A DNA stretch of 64,000 bases from Mycobacterium paraseoulense (GCF_010731655.1 NZ_AP022619.1:2108001-2172000); one strand, 5' to 3'. Positions 36,833 to 45,869 are shown, counted from the first letter of the stretch. Notes: generated by a model not told the origin, from the sequence alone. A program made the numbers and translations.

Positions 36833-37744
36833 ATGGTGACCGATTACGAATTCTTGAAGTGGGAGACCTTCGACGACGGCATGATCGTTCGGATTTCGCT
36901 GAACCGCCCCGAGCAGCGCAACGCCCAAAACCGCGGCATGTTGGTCGAACTCGATGAGGCGTTTGCGCGGGCGGAGGCCGACGACACCGTCCGCGTGGTC
37001 ATCCTCGCCGGCGAAGGCCCGATGTTCTCATCCGGTCACGATATCGGCTCCCGACAAGCGCTGGCCGAGTTCAGCCCGGGTCCTGGCCAGCACCCCACCG
37101 TGACAATCAATGGCGGAACCCGCGACGGTGCGGAGAGAACCATGCTGCAGGAATGGCACTACTTCTTTCAGAACAACCTCCGGTGGCGCAACCTCCGCAA
37201 AATCACCATCGCCCAGGTGCACGGCGATGTCTTCTCGGCAGGACTCATGCTGATCTGGGCATGCGACCTCATCGTCGGAAGCGAAGAGGTGCGCTTCGCC
37301 GACGTGGTCGGTACACGGCTGGGTATGTGCGGGATGGAATACTTCGGCCATCCCTGGGAGTTCGGGCCGCGACGGACCAAGGAGCTCATGCTGACCGGCG
37401 ATGCGATCGGGATCGAAGAGGCCTACCGCCTCGGCATGGTTAGCAAAATCTTCAAACGCGACGAGCTGCCCGAGCGCACACTCGAGCTGGCAAGGCGCAT
37501 CACCAAAGTGCCCACGATGGCGGCCCTGCTGATCAAGGAATCGGTTAACCAGTCTGTCGACAACATGGGCTTCTACAACGCGCTGCAATCGTGTTTCTCG
37601 TTGCACCAGCTCAATCACTCTCATTGGGCACAGATCCGCGAGGACAAACTTCCCACTGCCGGCGAGGCTCAAGGGGTGCCGAACTGGCGGACCGCTCCCC
37701 CGGTTGTCTTGGCGGTCAAGGACCAGGTCCGGTCCGAGGCGTGA
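36833..37744 (+). CDS. Enoyl-CoA hydratase/isomerase (crotonase) family protein
   Basis: A 303-residue crotonase-fold protein. The N-terminal SLNRPEQRNAQNRGMLVELD and the oxyanion-hole segment GPMFSSGHDI (residues 63-72) are typical. The second glycine region VHGDVFSAGLMLIWACDLIV is near 132. Positions equivalent to the two hydratase glutamates read VVGTRLG and GMEYFG, so only the second Glu is clearly kept. Insertions bring the length about 40 residues above a standard hydratase. GAGGAG lies upstream of the ATG. The hot-dog gene starts on its stop (GTGA). Hydration or isomerisation of an unusual enoyl-CoA is likely; the substrate is unknown. Confidence 0.87.
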   Translation: MVTDYEFLKWETFDDGMIVRISLNRPEQRNAQNRGMLVELDEAFARAEADDTVRVVILAGEGPMFSSGHDIGSRQALAEFSPGPGQHPTVTINGGTRDGAERTMLQEWHYFFQNNLRWRNLRKITIAQVHGDVFSAGLMLIWACDLIVGSEEVRFADVVGTRLGMCGMEYFGHPWEFGPRRTKELMLTGDAIGIEEAYRLGMVSKIFKRDELPERTLELARRITKVPTMAALLIKESVNQSVDNMGFYNALQSCFSLHQLNHSHWAQIREDKLPTAGEAQGVPNWRTAPPVVLAVKDQVRSEA

Positions 37745-38199
37745 CATCTGCATCTTTGTCCGACCAACGGGCGCCACAACCAATGGAGGTGACCATCCCC
37801 GGTCACCTATTTGGCCGGCTGCCGTTCTACGACGTTGTCGACACACCCGAGTCGGTCGTCGTCGACCTGCATAACCGGCCGGACCTGGTGAACTACCGCG
37901 GGGCGCTGCAGGGTGGGTTGGTCGCCACGCTGATCGATGTGGCCGGGGGCCGACTTGCCGTCAAGCACGCCGGGGACGGAAGCGGTGCGGGCACCGCGGA
38001 CATGTCGATCCATTTCTTGGCACCGATCGTCGAGGGCCCGGCGCGTGCGAGTGCCACACTGCTCCGAGCTGGAAAGCGGACGATCGTGGTCGGCGTCGAT
38101 GTGTTCGACGTGGGTCGAGACCGGCTCGCGGCAAGGGCAACCCTTAGCTTCGCAATCCTGGCGTCTCGCGGTCCCGCTCAGCCGGCGACCGGCCCGTAA
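37741..38199 (+). CDS. Hot-dog fold thioesterase (PaaI-type)
   Basis: A 152-residue single hot-dog protein of the PaaI/4HBT acyl-CoA thioesterase group. NYRGALQGGLVATLIDVAGG (about 53-72) is the helix and catalytic region, with the usual HGG replaced by LQGG, and GTADMSIHFLAPIVEGPARA is the strand region. The GTG at 37741 overlaps the stop of the crotonase gene; an ATG at 37783 lacks a ribosome binding site. It would release a free acid from a CoA ester or recycle CoA. Its last 22 bases overlap the convergent acyl-CoA dehydrogenase gene. Confidence 0.85.
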   Translation: MTSASLSDQRAPQPMEVTIPGHLFGRLPFYDVVDTPESVVVDLHNRPDLVNYRGALQGGLVATLIDVAGGRLAVKHAGDGSGAGTADMSIHFLAPIVEGPARASATLLRAGKRTIVVGVDVFDVGRDRLAARATLSFAILASRGPAQPATGP

Positions 38200-39197
38200 C
38201 GCGCGTCGGCGACGCGGTCCAACGCGGTCGCGGGATCGCCGAAGACCATTGCCCAGCCGCGGACCCGGCGGTAGTACAGCTGGATGTCAGCCTCCATACC
38301 GAATCCGTATCCGCCGTGGATGTGCAGACTGCGCCGCGTCGCATCCCGCGCCGTCTCATAGGCGAAGACGAAAGCCATGGCGGCCAGTTCGCGTACGCGG
38401 TCGGGCTCGTCGGCGAAGGCGCAGCCCGCCTTCAGTCCGAGCAACTGAGCCCCGTCGGCGGCGGTGGCGCTGTCGGCCAGCGGGTGAGATACCGCTTGGA
38501 AGGAACCGATTGCTGTGCCGAAGGCGTGGCGTTGTTTGGCGTAGTCAACGCCGATCTCGACGGCCCGCTTGGCCGCGCCGGCCAACGCGACGGCGGTCAG
38601 CACCAGCCACAGGTCGAGCGCATGCGAGAACAGCTCGCGCGCCGCGGCCCCGTCGGCGAGCACAACGGAGTCAGACCTAATCATGATGTCAGCCAGGGGT
38701 ATTGACGCGAGGTTCCCCACCGCGGTGCGGTTGTCACCGATCGGCACTGCTTGTAACCGTCCCTCCGAGAGGGCAACTACGTAGTCCGCCACCGCTCCCG
38801 CAGGGACCAGTTCCAATCGCCCTCCGCATGCCACGCGAGGCGCGAACGTGACGAGTCGTTCACCCGCAAGAACCTCGCTCAGCAGCCCGGCGCCGGTCTC
38901 ACCGGACTCGGCGAGCGCCCGAGCGGCGACTTGCGCTTCGATGACGGGCGCGGAGGCAAGTGCGCGGCCGCATTGTTCGGCGATTAACGCGAGGTCCAGC
39001 ACCGAGGCACCCCATCCTCCTGCAGCCTCACCGACCGCCATCTCAACCGCGCCAATCCCGAGCAGCGCCCTCCACAGTTTGAGGTCGAAGCCCGACGGCT
39101 CAGCCGCTCGGATGCGCTCGGAGGTCGACTCGCGCGTGAACAGCGCGGCGAACGAAGCCGCCAGTTGCCTCTGTTCGCTCGTTAAGCTCAGGTCCAC
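38178..39197 (-). CDS. Acyl-CoA dehydrogenase, short (339-residue) type
   Basis: A 339-residue acyl-CoA dehydrogenase-fold flavoprotein. It has the N-terminal helical domain (SLTSEQRQLAASFAALFTRE), the C-terminal ALAGAAKRAVEIGVDYAKQR and RHAFGTAIGSFQAVSHPLAD, and IHGGYGFGMEADIQLYYRRV near the end. The central beta domain is shortened compared with the usual 380-400 residues. Mycobacteria often pair one short and one long subunit as alpha2beta2 dehydrogenases; the divergent long gene at 39272 is the obvious partner. A GTG at 39197 is chosen by alignment of the N-terminus; the frame is open upstream. The divergent promoter contains nested inverted repeats. Confidence 0.87.
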   Translation of the reverse strand: MDLSLTSEQRQLAASFAALFTRESTSERIRAAEPSGFDLKLWRALLGIGAVEMAVGEAAGGWGASVLDLALIAEQCGRALASAPVIEAQVAARALAESGETGAGLLSEVLAGERLVTFAPRVACGGRLELVPAGAVADYVVALSEGRLQAVPIGDNRTAVGNLASIPLADIMIRSDSVVLADGAAARELFSHALDLWLVLTAVALAGAAKRAVEIGVDYAKQRHAFGTAIGSFQAVSHPLADSATAADGAQLLGLKAGCAFADEPDRVRELAAMAFVFAYETARDATRRSLHIHGGYGFGMEADIQLYYRRVRGWAMVFGDPATALDRVADARYGPVAG

Positions 39198-39221
39198 GGC
39201 GGTCAAATCCTCACGTGCGGA

Positions 39222-39258
39222 TATGGTTACTCTCAGAATTGAGATTAGCATTACCATA
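39222..39258. promoter_or_regulatory. Nested inverted repeats between the divergent acyl-CoA dehydrogenase genes
   Basis: An outer pair, TATGGT at 39222-39227 and ACCATA at 39253-39258, flanks an inner pair, TCTCA at 39231-39235 and TGAGA at 39240-39244. The whole lies in the 74-bp gap between the two dehydrogenase starts and would control both. The TetR gene just downstream of the plus-strand gene is the likely regulator. Confidence 0.55.
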
Positions 39259-39271
39259 CGCACTGCCCGGG

Positions 39272-40474
39272 ATGCGTGTGACGACAGATTGGCCTATGCA
39301 GATGCATTTTCAGCTCGACGCCGACGCCGCGGCCTTCCGCGACGAGCTTCGCGACCACCTTCGGGACGTGTTGAGTCCCGAGTTCGAGGAACGCATCTAC
39401 CGCAGCGGGGTCGCACACGACGACGAGTTTGCGAAAGGGCTCGTCGACAAGGGGTATTTCGCACCGGGCTGGCCCGGCGAATTGGGCGGCCAGAACCGCA
39501 ACTCATGGGACGAACAGGTCGTCAAAGAAGAGCTCATGCGCTCTGACGCGCCCATGTACCTGTCCGAGACGACCAGGATGGTGGCGTCGATAATCCGCGA
39601 CATCGGCACTCCCGAGTTGAAGGATCGCATCCTGGCCGGGGCCATCAACGGCGACATCACGATCGCGCTCGGCTTCACCGAACCCGAATGCGGTTCGGAC
39701 GTCGCGGCGGCCGCCACCAAGGCCGTCCGCGACGGATCGGCAGAGGATGCAGACTGGGTGATCAACGGCTCCAAGATGTTCACCACCAATGGTCACATCG
39801 CCGATTTCATCTTCCTGCTCACACGCACCAACCCCGACAAGCCCAAGCACAAAGGCCTCACGATGTTTCTCGTGCCTTGCGACTCGGATGGCTTTGAGGC
39901 ACAGGCGGTCTGGACCCTTTCCGGAGAGCGGACCAACATCACTTTCTACAGCGACGTCCGCGTCGGAGACGAGTGGCGAATTGGCGACATCGACGGCGGC
40001 TGGGAGGTGTTGGGGCTTTCGTTGCGGTACGAGCACGCATCCGGGTGGGGACCGCACCTGATTCGACTGTTGGATCACGCCGAACACTGGGCCACCACCA
40101 CCCGGTCCGGCGATGTCGCACCGCCCATCGCCAGTGCCGACGTCCGGCGCCGGCTTGCCCGAGTCGCCATGGAGACGGAGGTGTCGATGCTGTTGCAGCG
40201 GCGATGCGTCTGGATGCACGAACAAGGTGACGTACCGGTGGCCGAGGGTCCGATGTCCAAGGTATTCAGCACCGAGGCGCTCGAACGCGCCAGCCAAGAC
40301 GTGGTCGAACTGGTCGGCGCTGACGGCCTGCGCAGCTATCTCGAGCCGACCGCGCCAGAGCACGGGCGGTTCGAACACTCATTGCGGTTCTCGCTGGGCA
40401 CCACGATCTACGCGGGCACCAGCGAGATTCAGCGAACGATCATCGCCCAGCGAGGGCTCGGCCTACCCCGTTAG
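39272..40474 (+). CDS. Acyl-CoA dehydrogenase, long (400-residue) type
   Basis: A 400-residue acyl-CoA dehydrogenase. LGFTEPECGSDVAAAATKAV near residue 132 and INGSKMFTTNGHIADFIFLL are the FAD- and substrate-binding signatures; the C-terminus is IYAGTSEIQRTIIAQRGLGL. The usual medium-chain catalytic Glu in YEGT is Ala here, so the base may lie elsewhere or in a partner subunit. Several starts are possible (39272, 39296, 39302); 39272 is used but is not marked by a strong ribosome binding site. The divergent short dehydrogenase is the probable partner. Its last 12 bases overlap the convergent TetR gene. Confidence 0.87.
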   Translation: MRVTTDWPMQMHFQLDADAAAFRDELRDHLRDVLSPEFEERIYRSGVAHDDEFAKGLVDKGYFAPGWPGELGGQNRNSWDEQVVKEELMRSDAPMYLSETTRMVASIIRDIGTPELKDRILAGAINGDITIALGFTEPECGSDVAAAATKAVRDGSAEDADWVINGSKMFTTNGHIADFIFLLTRTNPDKPKHKGLTMFLVPCDSDGFEAQAVWTLSGERTNITFYSDVRVGDEWRIGDIDGGWEVLGLSLRYEHASGWGPHLIRLLDHAEHWATTTRSGDVAPPIASADVRRRLARVAMETEVSMLLQRRCVWMHEQGDVPVAEGPMSKVFSTEALERASQDVVELVGADGLRSYLEPTAPEHGRFEHSLRFSLGTTIYAGTSEIQRTIIAQRGLGLPR

Positions 40475-41254
40475 CTTCTTGACCCGCCGCGTCGGCGTCG
40501 TCCGTGGCGCCGCCTTGCGTGCAGGCCTGGACTTGATGTCGGCGACTGGTGGCGTGACGGCCTGTTTGCACCACGCCCACAACTGGTCCTCCGTCAGCTT
40601 GGGGCCCTTGCTGCCGCCGAGGTGGAAGACGCCGATCTGCGCAAGTGCGGTGAGCGTGGTGTTCAGCAAGGTGGTCAGCTGCGCGGGGGTCATGTCCGTG
40701 CGGACCAATCCGGCCCGGGCACACGACGTGATGATCTTCGTCAGCAGCTTCTGGTGGGGCTCCCACACTTTGGCAAAATCGTCCGGCCGCTCGATCTCGA
40801 GGCTGAGGTTGTAGATCGTCATGACTCGGCCTCCGACGGCTTCCGAAGACTCCGCGCGAGACAGCACCCCTCGGCAGAAGGCCTCGAGCTGCTCCATCGG
40901 ACCGTCGGCCGCGGCGACCTCCTGCCGGATGTCCTCGGTGAACTGACTCGTGACGTTCTCATAGAGCGCCAACAGGAGTTCTTCTTTACCCGCGAAGTGT
41001 TGGTAGAACGCGCGCAGGCTCAGGTTCGACCTGTCGATGAGCGTCTGGATCGTGAAGTCGGCCTTGCCCGACTCCTCCACCAACTCCAGGGCGGTGGCCA
41101 GGAACCGCGAACTGCGGGCGAGAGCGCGGGCCCGCGCCGTGCTCAGGCGCCGCTCGATCGTGCGTTGCTGCCACGTACCGGGCACCTCAACGTCGTTGTC
41201 AACCAGTTCCAAGCCGGTTTCGATCGCGCGTCCGGCAGGCTTCTTCGTAGGCAT
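40463..41254 (-). CDS. TetR-family transcriptional regulator
   Basis: A 263-residue TetR/AcrR regulator with an extra 40-residue N-terminal segment before the DNA-binding domain. The helix-turn-helix covers about residues 45-95 (KADFTIQTLIDRSNLSLRAF, then YQHFAGKEELLLALYE). The C-terminus is basic (RPARKAAPRTTPTRRVKK). It converges on the acyl-CoA dehydrogenase gene and faces a 341-bp promoter region with two inverted repeats before the amidohydrolase gene. By position it is the only regulator of the catabolic region inside the window, and likely senses a CoA ester. Confidence 0.9.
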   Translation of the reverse strand: MPTKKPAGRAIETGLELVDNDVEVPGTWQQRTIERRLSTARARALARSSRFLATALELVEESGKADFTIQTLIDRSNLSLRAFYQHFAGKEELLLALYENVTSQFTEDIRQEVAAADGPMEQLEAFCRGVLSRAESSEAVGGRVMTIYNLSLEIERPDDFAKVWEPHQKLLTKIITSCARAGLVRTDMTPAQLTTLLNTTLTALAQIGVFHLGGSKGPKLTEDQLWAWCKQAVTPPVADIKSRPARKAAPRTTPTRRVKKLTG

Positions 41255-41595
41255 AGTGCCGACAAGAATACTCGCCCGCCGAAGAAAATGTGCGACCTAC
41301 ATACACGTGCATGTTGATTATCACTTTGCGTAATTGCTAGTTTCCGGACCTACCGGCAACGGGCGGTGCCTGCCGCCGCCTGGCCGAGAATGCTTCGGGT
41401 GCAGGCGGGGCCCCGGGGCCTTCTTGGCGCGTGCCTCATCACGGGGCGCTCCCGACTTCTTCCTCGCGCAGGAACGTTATCCGTGCGTCCCGGTTACCTC
41501 GTGCCGAATGGTATGCGGTACCGTGGAAACGGTGATTCTCATCTGTGAATCAGTGCGCCGTAATTGAAGCCGCGGGCCGTCGAAGGAGTGCAGCG
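41255..41595. promoter_or_regulatory. Divergent promoter region between the TetR and amidohydrolase genes, with two inverted repeats
   Basis: No gene is visible in this 341-bp gap. An imperfect palindrome CATACACGTGCATG lies at 41300-41313, 46 bases upstream of the TetR start. TGATTC at 41533-41538 and GAATCA at 41547-41552 form a 6-bp inverted repeat 44 bases upstream of the amidohydrolase start. AAGGAG at 41583-41588 is the ribosome binding site of the amidohydrolase gene. Both repeats are plausible regulator sites, but their arms differ, so they may bind different proteins. Confidence 0.5.
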
Positions 41596-42783
41596 TTGAG
41601 TGCAGACATTCTGATCGTCTCGCCGGATGACCACCTGGTGGAACCGGCCGATCTGTGGACAAGCAGGCTGCCGGAGCGCTACCGCGACATCGGGCCGCGA
41701 ATCGTTCGCACCAAGGGGCGCATGGACCCGAGCGTCACGTCCGATGTCGCATTCGTCGAGGATCCCGACGGCCGTGACGCGGATATCTGGCACTACGAGG
41801 ATGCCGTCATCCCGATCCCACTGATCAGCGCTGCCGCCGGCTACGACCTCGACGAGCTCAGCACCGATCCGATCACCTACGACGAGATGCGCCCGGGCTG
41901 CTTCCGTGCAGCGGACCGGCTCGCGGACATGGACATCGCCGGCATCGAGGCGTCGGCCTGCTTCCCCAACACGCTGGTCCGCTTCTGCGGCCAGCGGTTC
42001 CTGTACGGCAAGGACAAGGAACTCGCCAGACTTTGCGTCGAGGCCTACAACGACTTCCAGATCGACGAATGGGGCGGTAGCTCGAACGGGCGGCTGATCC
42101 CGCTGGGCATCATTCCCTTGTGGGACGTCGAACTCGCCGCCAGGGAGGTCGAAAGGGTTGCCGCCAAGGGAATGCGCGCGGTGTGCTTCTCCGAGCTGCC
42201 CAGCCGTCTCGATCTGCCGTCCATCCACAGCGGCTACTGGGACCCGTTCTTCGCCGCCTGTGAGCGCAACCAAGTGGGCATCATGCTGCACATCGGCTCG
42301 AGTTCGTCGCTCACCAAGTCCTCACCCGACTCTCCGCATGTGGTGACCAGCGCGCTGATGGCGGTCAACTGCACGATCGCGTTGGTCGACTGGCTGTTCT
42401 CCGCCAAGCTCGTTCAATTTCCGGACCTCAAGATCGCATTCGCCGAGGCGCAGGCCGGCTGGATTCCCTACTACCTGCAGCGTGTCGACGAGGTCTGGGA
42501 GGACCGTCGAGCCTGGGGCGGCATTCATCCCCTGTTGACCGAACCGCCGAGCAACCAGGTGCCGGGGCGCGTCTACTTCTCCACCTTCGGCGACCCGGTC
42601 GCCTTCCGCATCCTCGATCTCGTCGGCCCGGACCAGCTGATGTTCGAGACCGACTACCCGCACAACGACACCAACTGGCCGAGGAGCCTGGAGGTCGCCA
42701 ATAAGGCGACGGAGGGCCTGGACGAGGAGACAAAGCGGAAGGTGTTGTCCACCAACGCCAAAAAGTTCTTTGGCATGGTGTGA
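41596..42783 (+). CDS. Amidohydrolase family protein (Amidohydro_2)
   Basis: A 395-residue metal-dependent TIM-barrel hydrolase or decarboxylase of the amidohydrolase-2 group. The N-terminal motif SPDDHLVEPADLW, with a single His after the strand, replaces the classic HxH as in many mycobacterial members. QVGIMLHIGSSSSL contains a barrel histidine and LMFETDYPHNDTNWPRS the metal-binding Asp. ACMSD-like decarboxylases and ring hydrolases belong here. A TTG at 41596 is preferred because AAGGAG lies seven bases before it; a GTG at 41545 would precede it without a site. A second family member lies at 62182. The actual reaction is unknown. Confidence 0.88.
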   Translation: MSADILIVSPDDHLVEPADLWTSRLPERYRDIGPRIVRTKGRMDPSVTSDVAFVEDPDGRDADIWHYEDAVIPIPLISAAAGYDLDELSTDPITYDEMRPGCFRAADRLADMDIAGIEASACFPNTLVRFCGQRFLYGKDKELARLCVEAYNDFQIDEWGGSSNGRLIPLGIIPLWDVELAAREVERVAAKGMRAVCFSELPSRLDLPSIHSGYWDPFFAACERNQVGIMLHIGSSSSLTKSSPDSPHVVTSALMAVNCTIALVDWLFSAKLVQFPDLKIAFAEAQAGWIPYYLQRVDEVWEDRRAWGGIHPLLTEPPSNQVPGRVYFSTFGDPVAFRILDLVGPDQLMFETDYPHNDTNWPRSLEVANKATEGLDEETKRKVLSTNAKKFFGMV

Positions 42784-42815
42784 ACAACTGGCCGCGGGGA
42801 TTTCGGTCGCGGGTG

Positions 42816-43640
42816 TTACAACGCCTTCCACTCGGGTTTGCGCTTTTCGAGAAAGGCTCGCGGCCCCTCGACGGCGTCCTTGGTCAGCGCGACTTTCATC
42901 CGATAGTTCTCGGCGAGCAGTTCGGCCTCGTAGATGGGCAGCGTGAGACCTTTGCGCACGGCCATCCGCGAACCTCGTACCGCCAGTGGCGCATTTGAAT
43001 TGACGATGCCGGCGATCTCCCACGCCCGGGCCATCAATGAGTCGTGCGCCACCACCTCGGTGAAGATACCCAGGTCGTAGGCCCGTTGGGCGTCGAGTCG
43101 TTCGTGCTTGCCCATCAAGATCAAACGCATCGCGACGGGCAGCGGCAAAATCCGGGCAAGCCGCACCCCTTCGCGACCGGACGTCACGCCGATGCTGACA
43201 TGCGGATCCATCAACGTCGCGCGCTCCGACGCGACGGTGATATCCGCGGTCGTCACGAGATCCAGTCCCGCTCCGCAGGCGATGCCGTTGACGGCGCAAA
43301 TGATCGGCTTGGTCATCTGCAGCCACGGCGGCGTGGCCTCCTGGGGTGCGTCCCATTGGCGCATCGAGCTGAGGATTGGCTCGCCCTGATTGTCGATTCC
43401 GGCCGCGTTGTCCATGTCGTGGTCGGCCGCCTTGTTGACGTCGGCCCCTACGCACAGGGCGCGTCCGGCGCCCGTGATGATGACCGTCCAGATCTGTTGG
43501 GAACGTTCGATTTCCGAGTACGCGACCGCCAGTTCCGCGATCATCTCGTCGTTGATCGCGTTGAGGACCTCCGGGCGGTTGAGGGTCACGCAAGCGGTGT
43601 GATCCCGCACCTCGACGTCGATCGTTTTGTACTGACTCAC
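42816..43640 (-). CDS. Enoyl-CoA hydratase/isomerase (crotonase) with DPHVS signature
   Basis: A 274-residue crotonase. It has the N-terminal TLNRPEVLNAINDEMIAELA, the oxyanion segment GRALCVGADV and NGIACGAGLDLVTTADITVA. The stretch after it reads TLMDPHVSIGVTSGREGVRL: the first hydratase Glu position is His, while a Glu is kept in the second. The same DPHVS signature occurs in the crotonases at 55037 and 55849. A GTG at 43640 overlaps the stop of the 2-hydroxyacid dehydrogenase gene (GTGA), fixing the start. It is the last gene of the HpcH-TauD-dehydrogenase unit. It may be an isomerase or a C-C bond hydrolase rather than a hydratase. Confidence 0.88.
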   Translation of the reverse strand: MSQYKTIDVEVRDHTACVTLNRPEVLNAINDEMIAELAVAYSEIERSQQIWTVIITGAGRALCVGADVNKAADHDMDNAAGIDNQGEPILSSMRQWDAPQEATPPWLQMTKPIICAVNGIACGAGLDLVTTADITVASERATLMDPHVSIGVTSGREGVRLARILPLPVAMRLILMGKHERLDAQRAYDLGIFTEVVAHDSLMARAWEIAGIVNSNAPLAVRGSRMAVRKGLTLPIYEAELLAENYRMKVALTKDAVEGPRAFLEKRKPEWKAL

Positions 43641-44722
43641 CTGATCCGACCCCCGCTCTCCAAAACGCTTGTGGCGCTCGGACGAAATCCGAATGCGTCT
43701 TGAAATCGGTCGCAGAAGCGCGGCCAGACATCGGGATTCAGCAGCCGTGGCGGCACACCGCCGCCGAAGATCGTCTGCCACTGCGTGGCCGTGGCGACGG
43801 CGATATCGCGCGTGGCCTCGACCGTGATCCCCGCGGTGTGGGGCGTCGCCACCACATTGGCAAGCTGCAGCAACGGATTGTCCTGGCGCGGTGGTTCCTC
43901 GTGGAACACATCCAACCCCGCCCCGGCGATTCCTCCGGTGCGCAGCGCTTCGAGGAGCGCGGTTTCGTCATGAACGGGTCCGCGCGCTGTGGTGATGAAG
44001 AACGCGGTCGGCTTCATCGCCGCGAACTGCCCGCTGCCGATCAGTCCCTCGGTCTCACTGGTCAACGGACAGGTCACCTGGACGAAGTCCGAGCGCTCGA
44101 GCAGTTCGGTGAGCGCGACGACTCGCACCCCGCGTGCTCGCGCGCTCGCCTCGTCGAGGTAAGGGTCGAAAACGAGGACCTCCATATCGAACGGCGCGCA
44201 CAGTTCAACCAGGCGCCCACCGATTGCCCCGAGCCCGATGACACCCAGCGTCTTGCCCATCAACTGATTGCCCCGCAAGACCATTCGATCGCTGAGGGGA
44301 CCGGCTCGCAGCATCCGGTCTGCCGCGGTGATCTTTTTGGCCAGGTCGAGCATGAAGCCCAGCGCATGCTCGGCGACCGCCTCCGCGCCCGGCCCGGAGT
44401 TGTTGCACACCGCGATTCCGGCGCGCGTGCACGCGTCCACGTCGATGACGTCGTACCCCGCGCCCGCAGAGCACACGGCGAGAAGGTTTTCACACCGCCG
44501 CAGCAAATCCGGCCCGGCCAGCCACTGCGCACCGCCGGCGTAGCCAGCCACGTCCGTGCGGGTGGCGACCTGGTATCCGTGTGCAGATTCCAAGACGGCC
44601 CAGCTGTCCGTGTCGGCCGCGGTCAAGTCGAGCTTGACCAGATCGATGTCAGCATTTTCGAGGATCTCGCCGGCCACGGGATCCGTCCACCGCTCGTAAA
44701 CCAGACGCGGACGAACGCTCAC
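43637..44722 (-). CDS. D-2-hydroxyacid dehydrogenase (NAD-dependent)
   Basis: A 361-residue member of the D-isomer-specific 2-hydroxyacid dehydrogenase family. The NAD-binding motif GVIGLGAIGGRL lies near residue 160. Catalytic residues are visible: Arg in TTARGPVHDETALLEAL, Glu in LDVFHEEPP and His in TPHTAG. The family interconverts 2-keto and 2-hydroxy acids, or oxidises phosphoglycerate in serine synthesis; the genomic setting argues against the latter. The GTG start overlaps the stop of the dioxygenase gene (GTGA, 44719-44722), and its own stop overlaps the crotonase start. Oxidation of a hydroxy acid made by the coupled dioxygenase is a plausible role. Confidence 0.9.
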   Translation of the reverse strand: MSVRPRLVYERWTDPVAGEILENADIDLVKLDLTAADTDSWAVLESAHGYQVATRTDVAGYAGGAQWLAGPDLLRRCENLLAVCSAGAGYDVIDVDACTRAGIAVCNNSGPGAEAVAEHALGFMLDLAKKITAADRMLRAGPLSDRMVLRGNQLMGKTLGVIGLGAIGGRLVELCAPFDMEVLVFDPYLDEASARARGVRVVALTELLERSDFVQVTCPLTSETEGLIGSGQFAAMKPTAFFITTARGPVHDETALLEALRTGGIAGAGLDVFHEEPPRQDNPLLQLANVVATPHTAGITVEATRDIAVATATQWQTIFGGGVPPRLLNPDVWPRFCDRFQDAFGFRPSATSVLESGGRIR

Positions 44723-45837
44723 GTGTTCTTGACTTTGGGTTTCGCCTGCGCCGCCTTGAACATTTCGGCCAGTTCGGCGTTGACGTTCTTGTAGTCGTTG
44801 CGGGCGATCGCGCCGTCGCGGCCCTCGACGACGTCGTACCCGAGGCGCAGGTCCTTGTTCTCCATGTGGAAGTACTCACGGCCGATCGGCAGTCGGCGGT
44901 CTTTGCGCGGCACTTCCATCCACGCCCGCAGGAAGCAGCGCGCCTTCTTCGGATCATTGCTGCTGACGAAGTCGGAGCGCGAATGGCACATTGCGAAGTT
45001 GTTGGCCACCGCGGCCTCGCCGGATTCCAGTCGGAATTCGACCTGCTGCTCGATGAGGATGTTGCGCAGCAGATCCACCGCTTCGACCTCTTGTGGCGTG
45101 AACTCACGGCCCAGGGCGTGCATCGCGGGCAGGATGCTGCTGTAGGTGAAGTTGATGCAGATTCGTCCGTCGATTTGGGAGAAGACGGGCACGTCATAGG
45201 GCGTCACGTCGGGTTGGTCGTCAGGCTGCTCGCTGCGGCGATGATGCGGGAACCCCCGGTAGAGCACTTCGAGCAGATCCGGCCGTTCCGCCAGAACCCG
45301 GTTGTGCGCGGCGGGACCGCTGGCGAACTGGCTCTCCCCACCCTGCGCCGCGGGATACACACACAGCAGCGAGAGGATGTCGGCGGCATCGTTGTGCATC
45401 GCCAGCTCAGCCCGCGATTTGGTGCCACGGGCGGGTTGTACGCCGCCCGGCAGGATCTCCTCCTGCACGCGCACCATCCGGTGACCGAAGGAGTTGTTCG
45501 ACACGAGATACCCGAGGTGCGTGCAGAACGCCCAGTAAATTCGTTCGAGTTCCTCGATCGAATGCTGTTCGACCGGAAAGCCGCGCACGCAGGCCAAGCC
45601 TTTGCCGAACATTATTTCCCGGTAGAGCCGGGCCAGATCGTCATCGAGATCCGGGTGCCGTGCGTCCTCGGGCGTGATGTCGTCTCGGTCCTTGTTCGCG
45701 GTCTTGGCCAGGATTGATTCCAAAGCCGCCACGTTGCGGGCCGATAAGTCGAACGCGAAGTCCTCCTTGCTCGTGAAGTCGGCTCCGGTCCACGCCATCG
45801 TGTCGGTGACGGGTTCGGTATAGATGGCTGTCGGCAT
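44719..45837 (-). CDS. TauD/TfdA-type Fe(II)/2-oxoglutarate dioxygenase-like protein
   Basis: A 372-residue protein with the double-stranded beta-helix features of TauD/TfdA dioxygenases. The HxD metal motif is AMHNDAADILSLLCVYPA near residue 165, the distal His is in ANNFAMCHSRSDF near 290 and a following Arg is in CFLRAWMEVPRK. Such enzymes hydroxylate an unactivated carbon and release CO2 from 2-oxoglutarate. AGGAGGA precedes the ATG at 45837, a strong site. The HpcH aldolase gene ends 33 bases upstream and the hydroxyacid dehydrogenase gene starts on its stop. Hydroxylation feeding the dehydrogenase is an inference from gene order. Confidence 0.85.
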   Translation of the reverse strand: MPTAIYTEPVTDTMAWTGADFTSKEDFAFDLSARNVAALESILAKTANKDRDDITPEDARHPDLDDDLARLYREIMFGKGLACVRGFPVEQHSIEELERIYWAFCTHLGYLVSNNSFGHRMVRVQEEILPGGVQPARGTKSRAELAMHNDAADILSLLCVYPAAQGGESQFASGPAAHNRVLAERPDLLEVLYRGFPHHRRSEQPDDQPDVTPYDVPVFSQIDGRICINFTYSSILPAMHALGREFTPQEVEAVDLLRNILIEQQVEFRLESGEAAVANNFAMCHSRSDFVSSNDPKKARCFLRAWMEVPRKDRRLPIGREYFHMENKDLRLGYDVVEGRDGAIARNDYKNVNAELAEMFKAAQAKPKVKNT

Positions 45838-45869
45838 CCGGTCCTCCTGAATGGGTTGGCTCACTGCGG

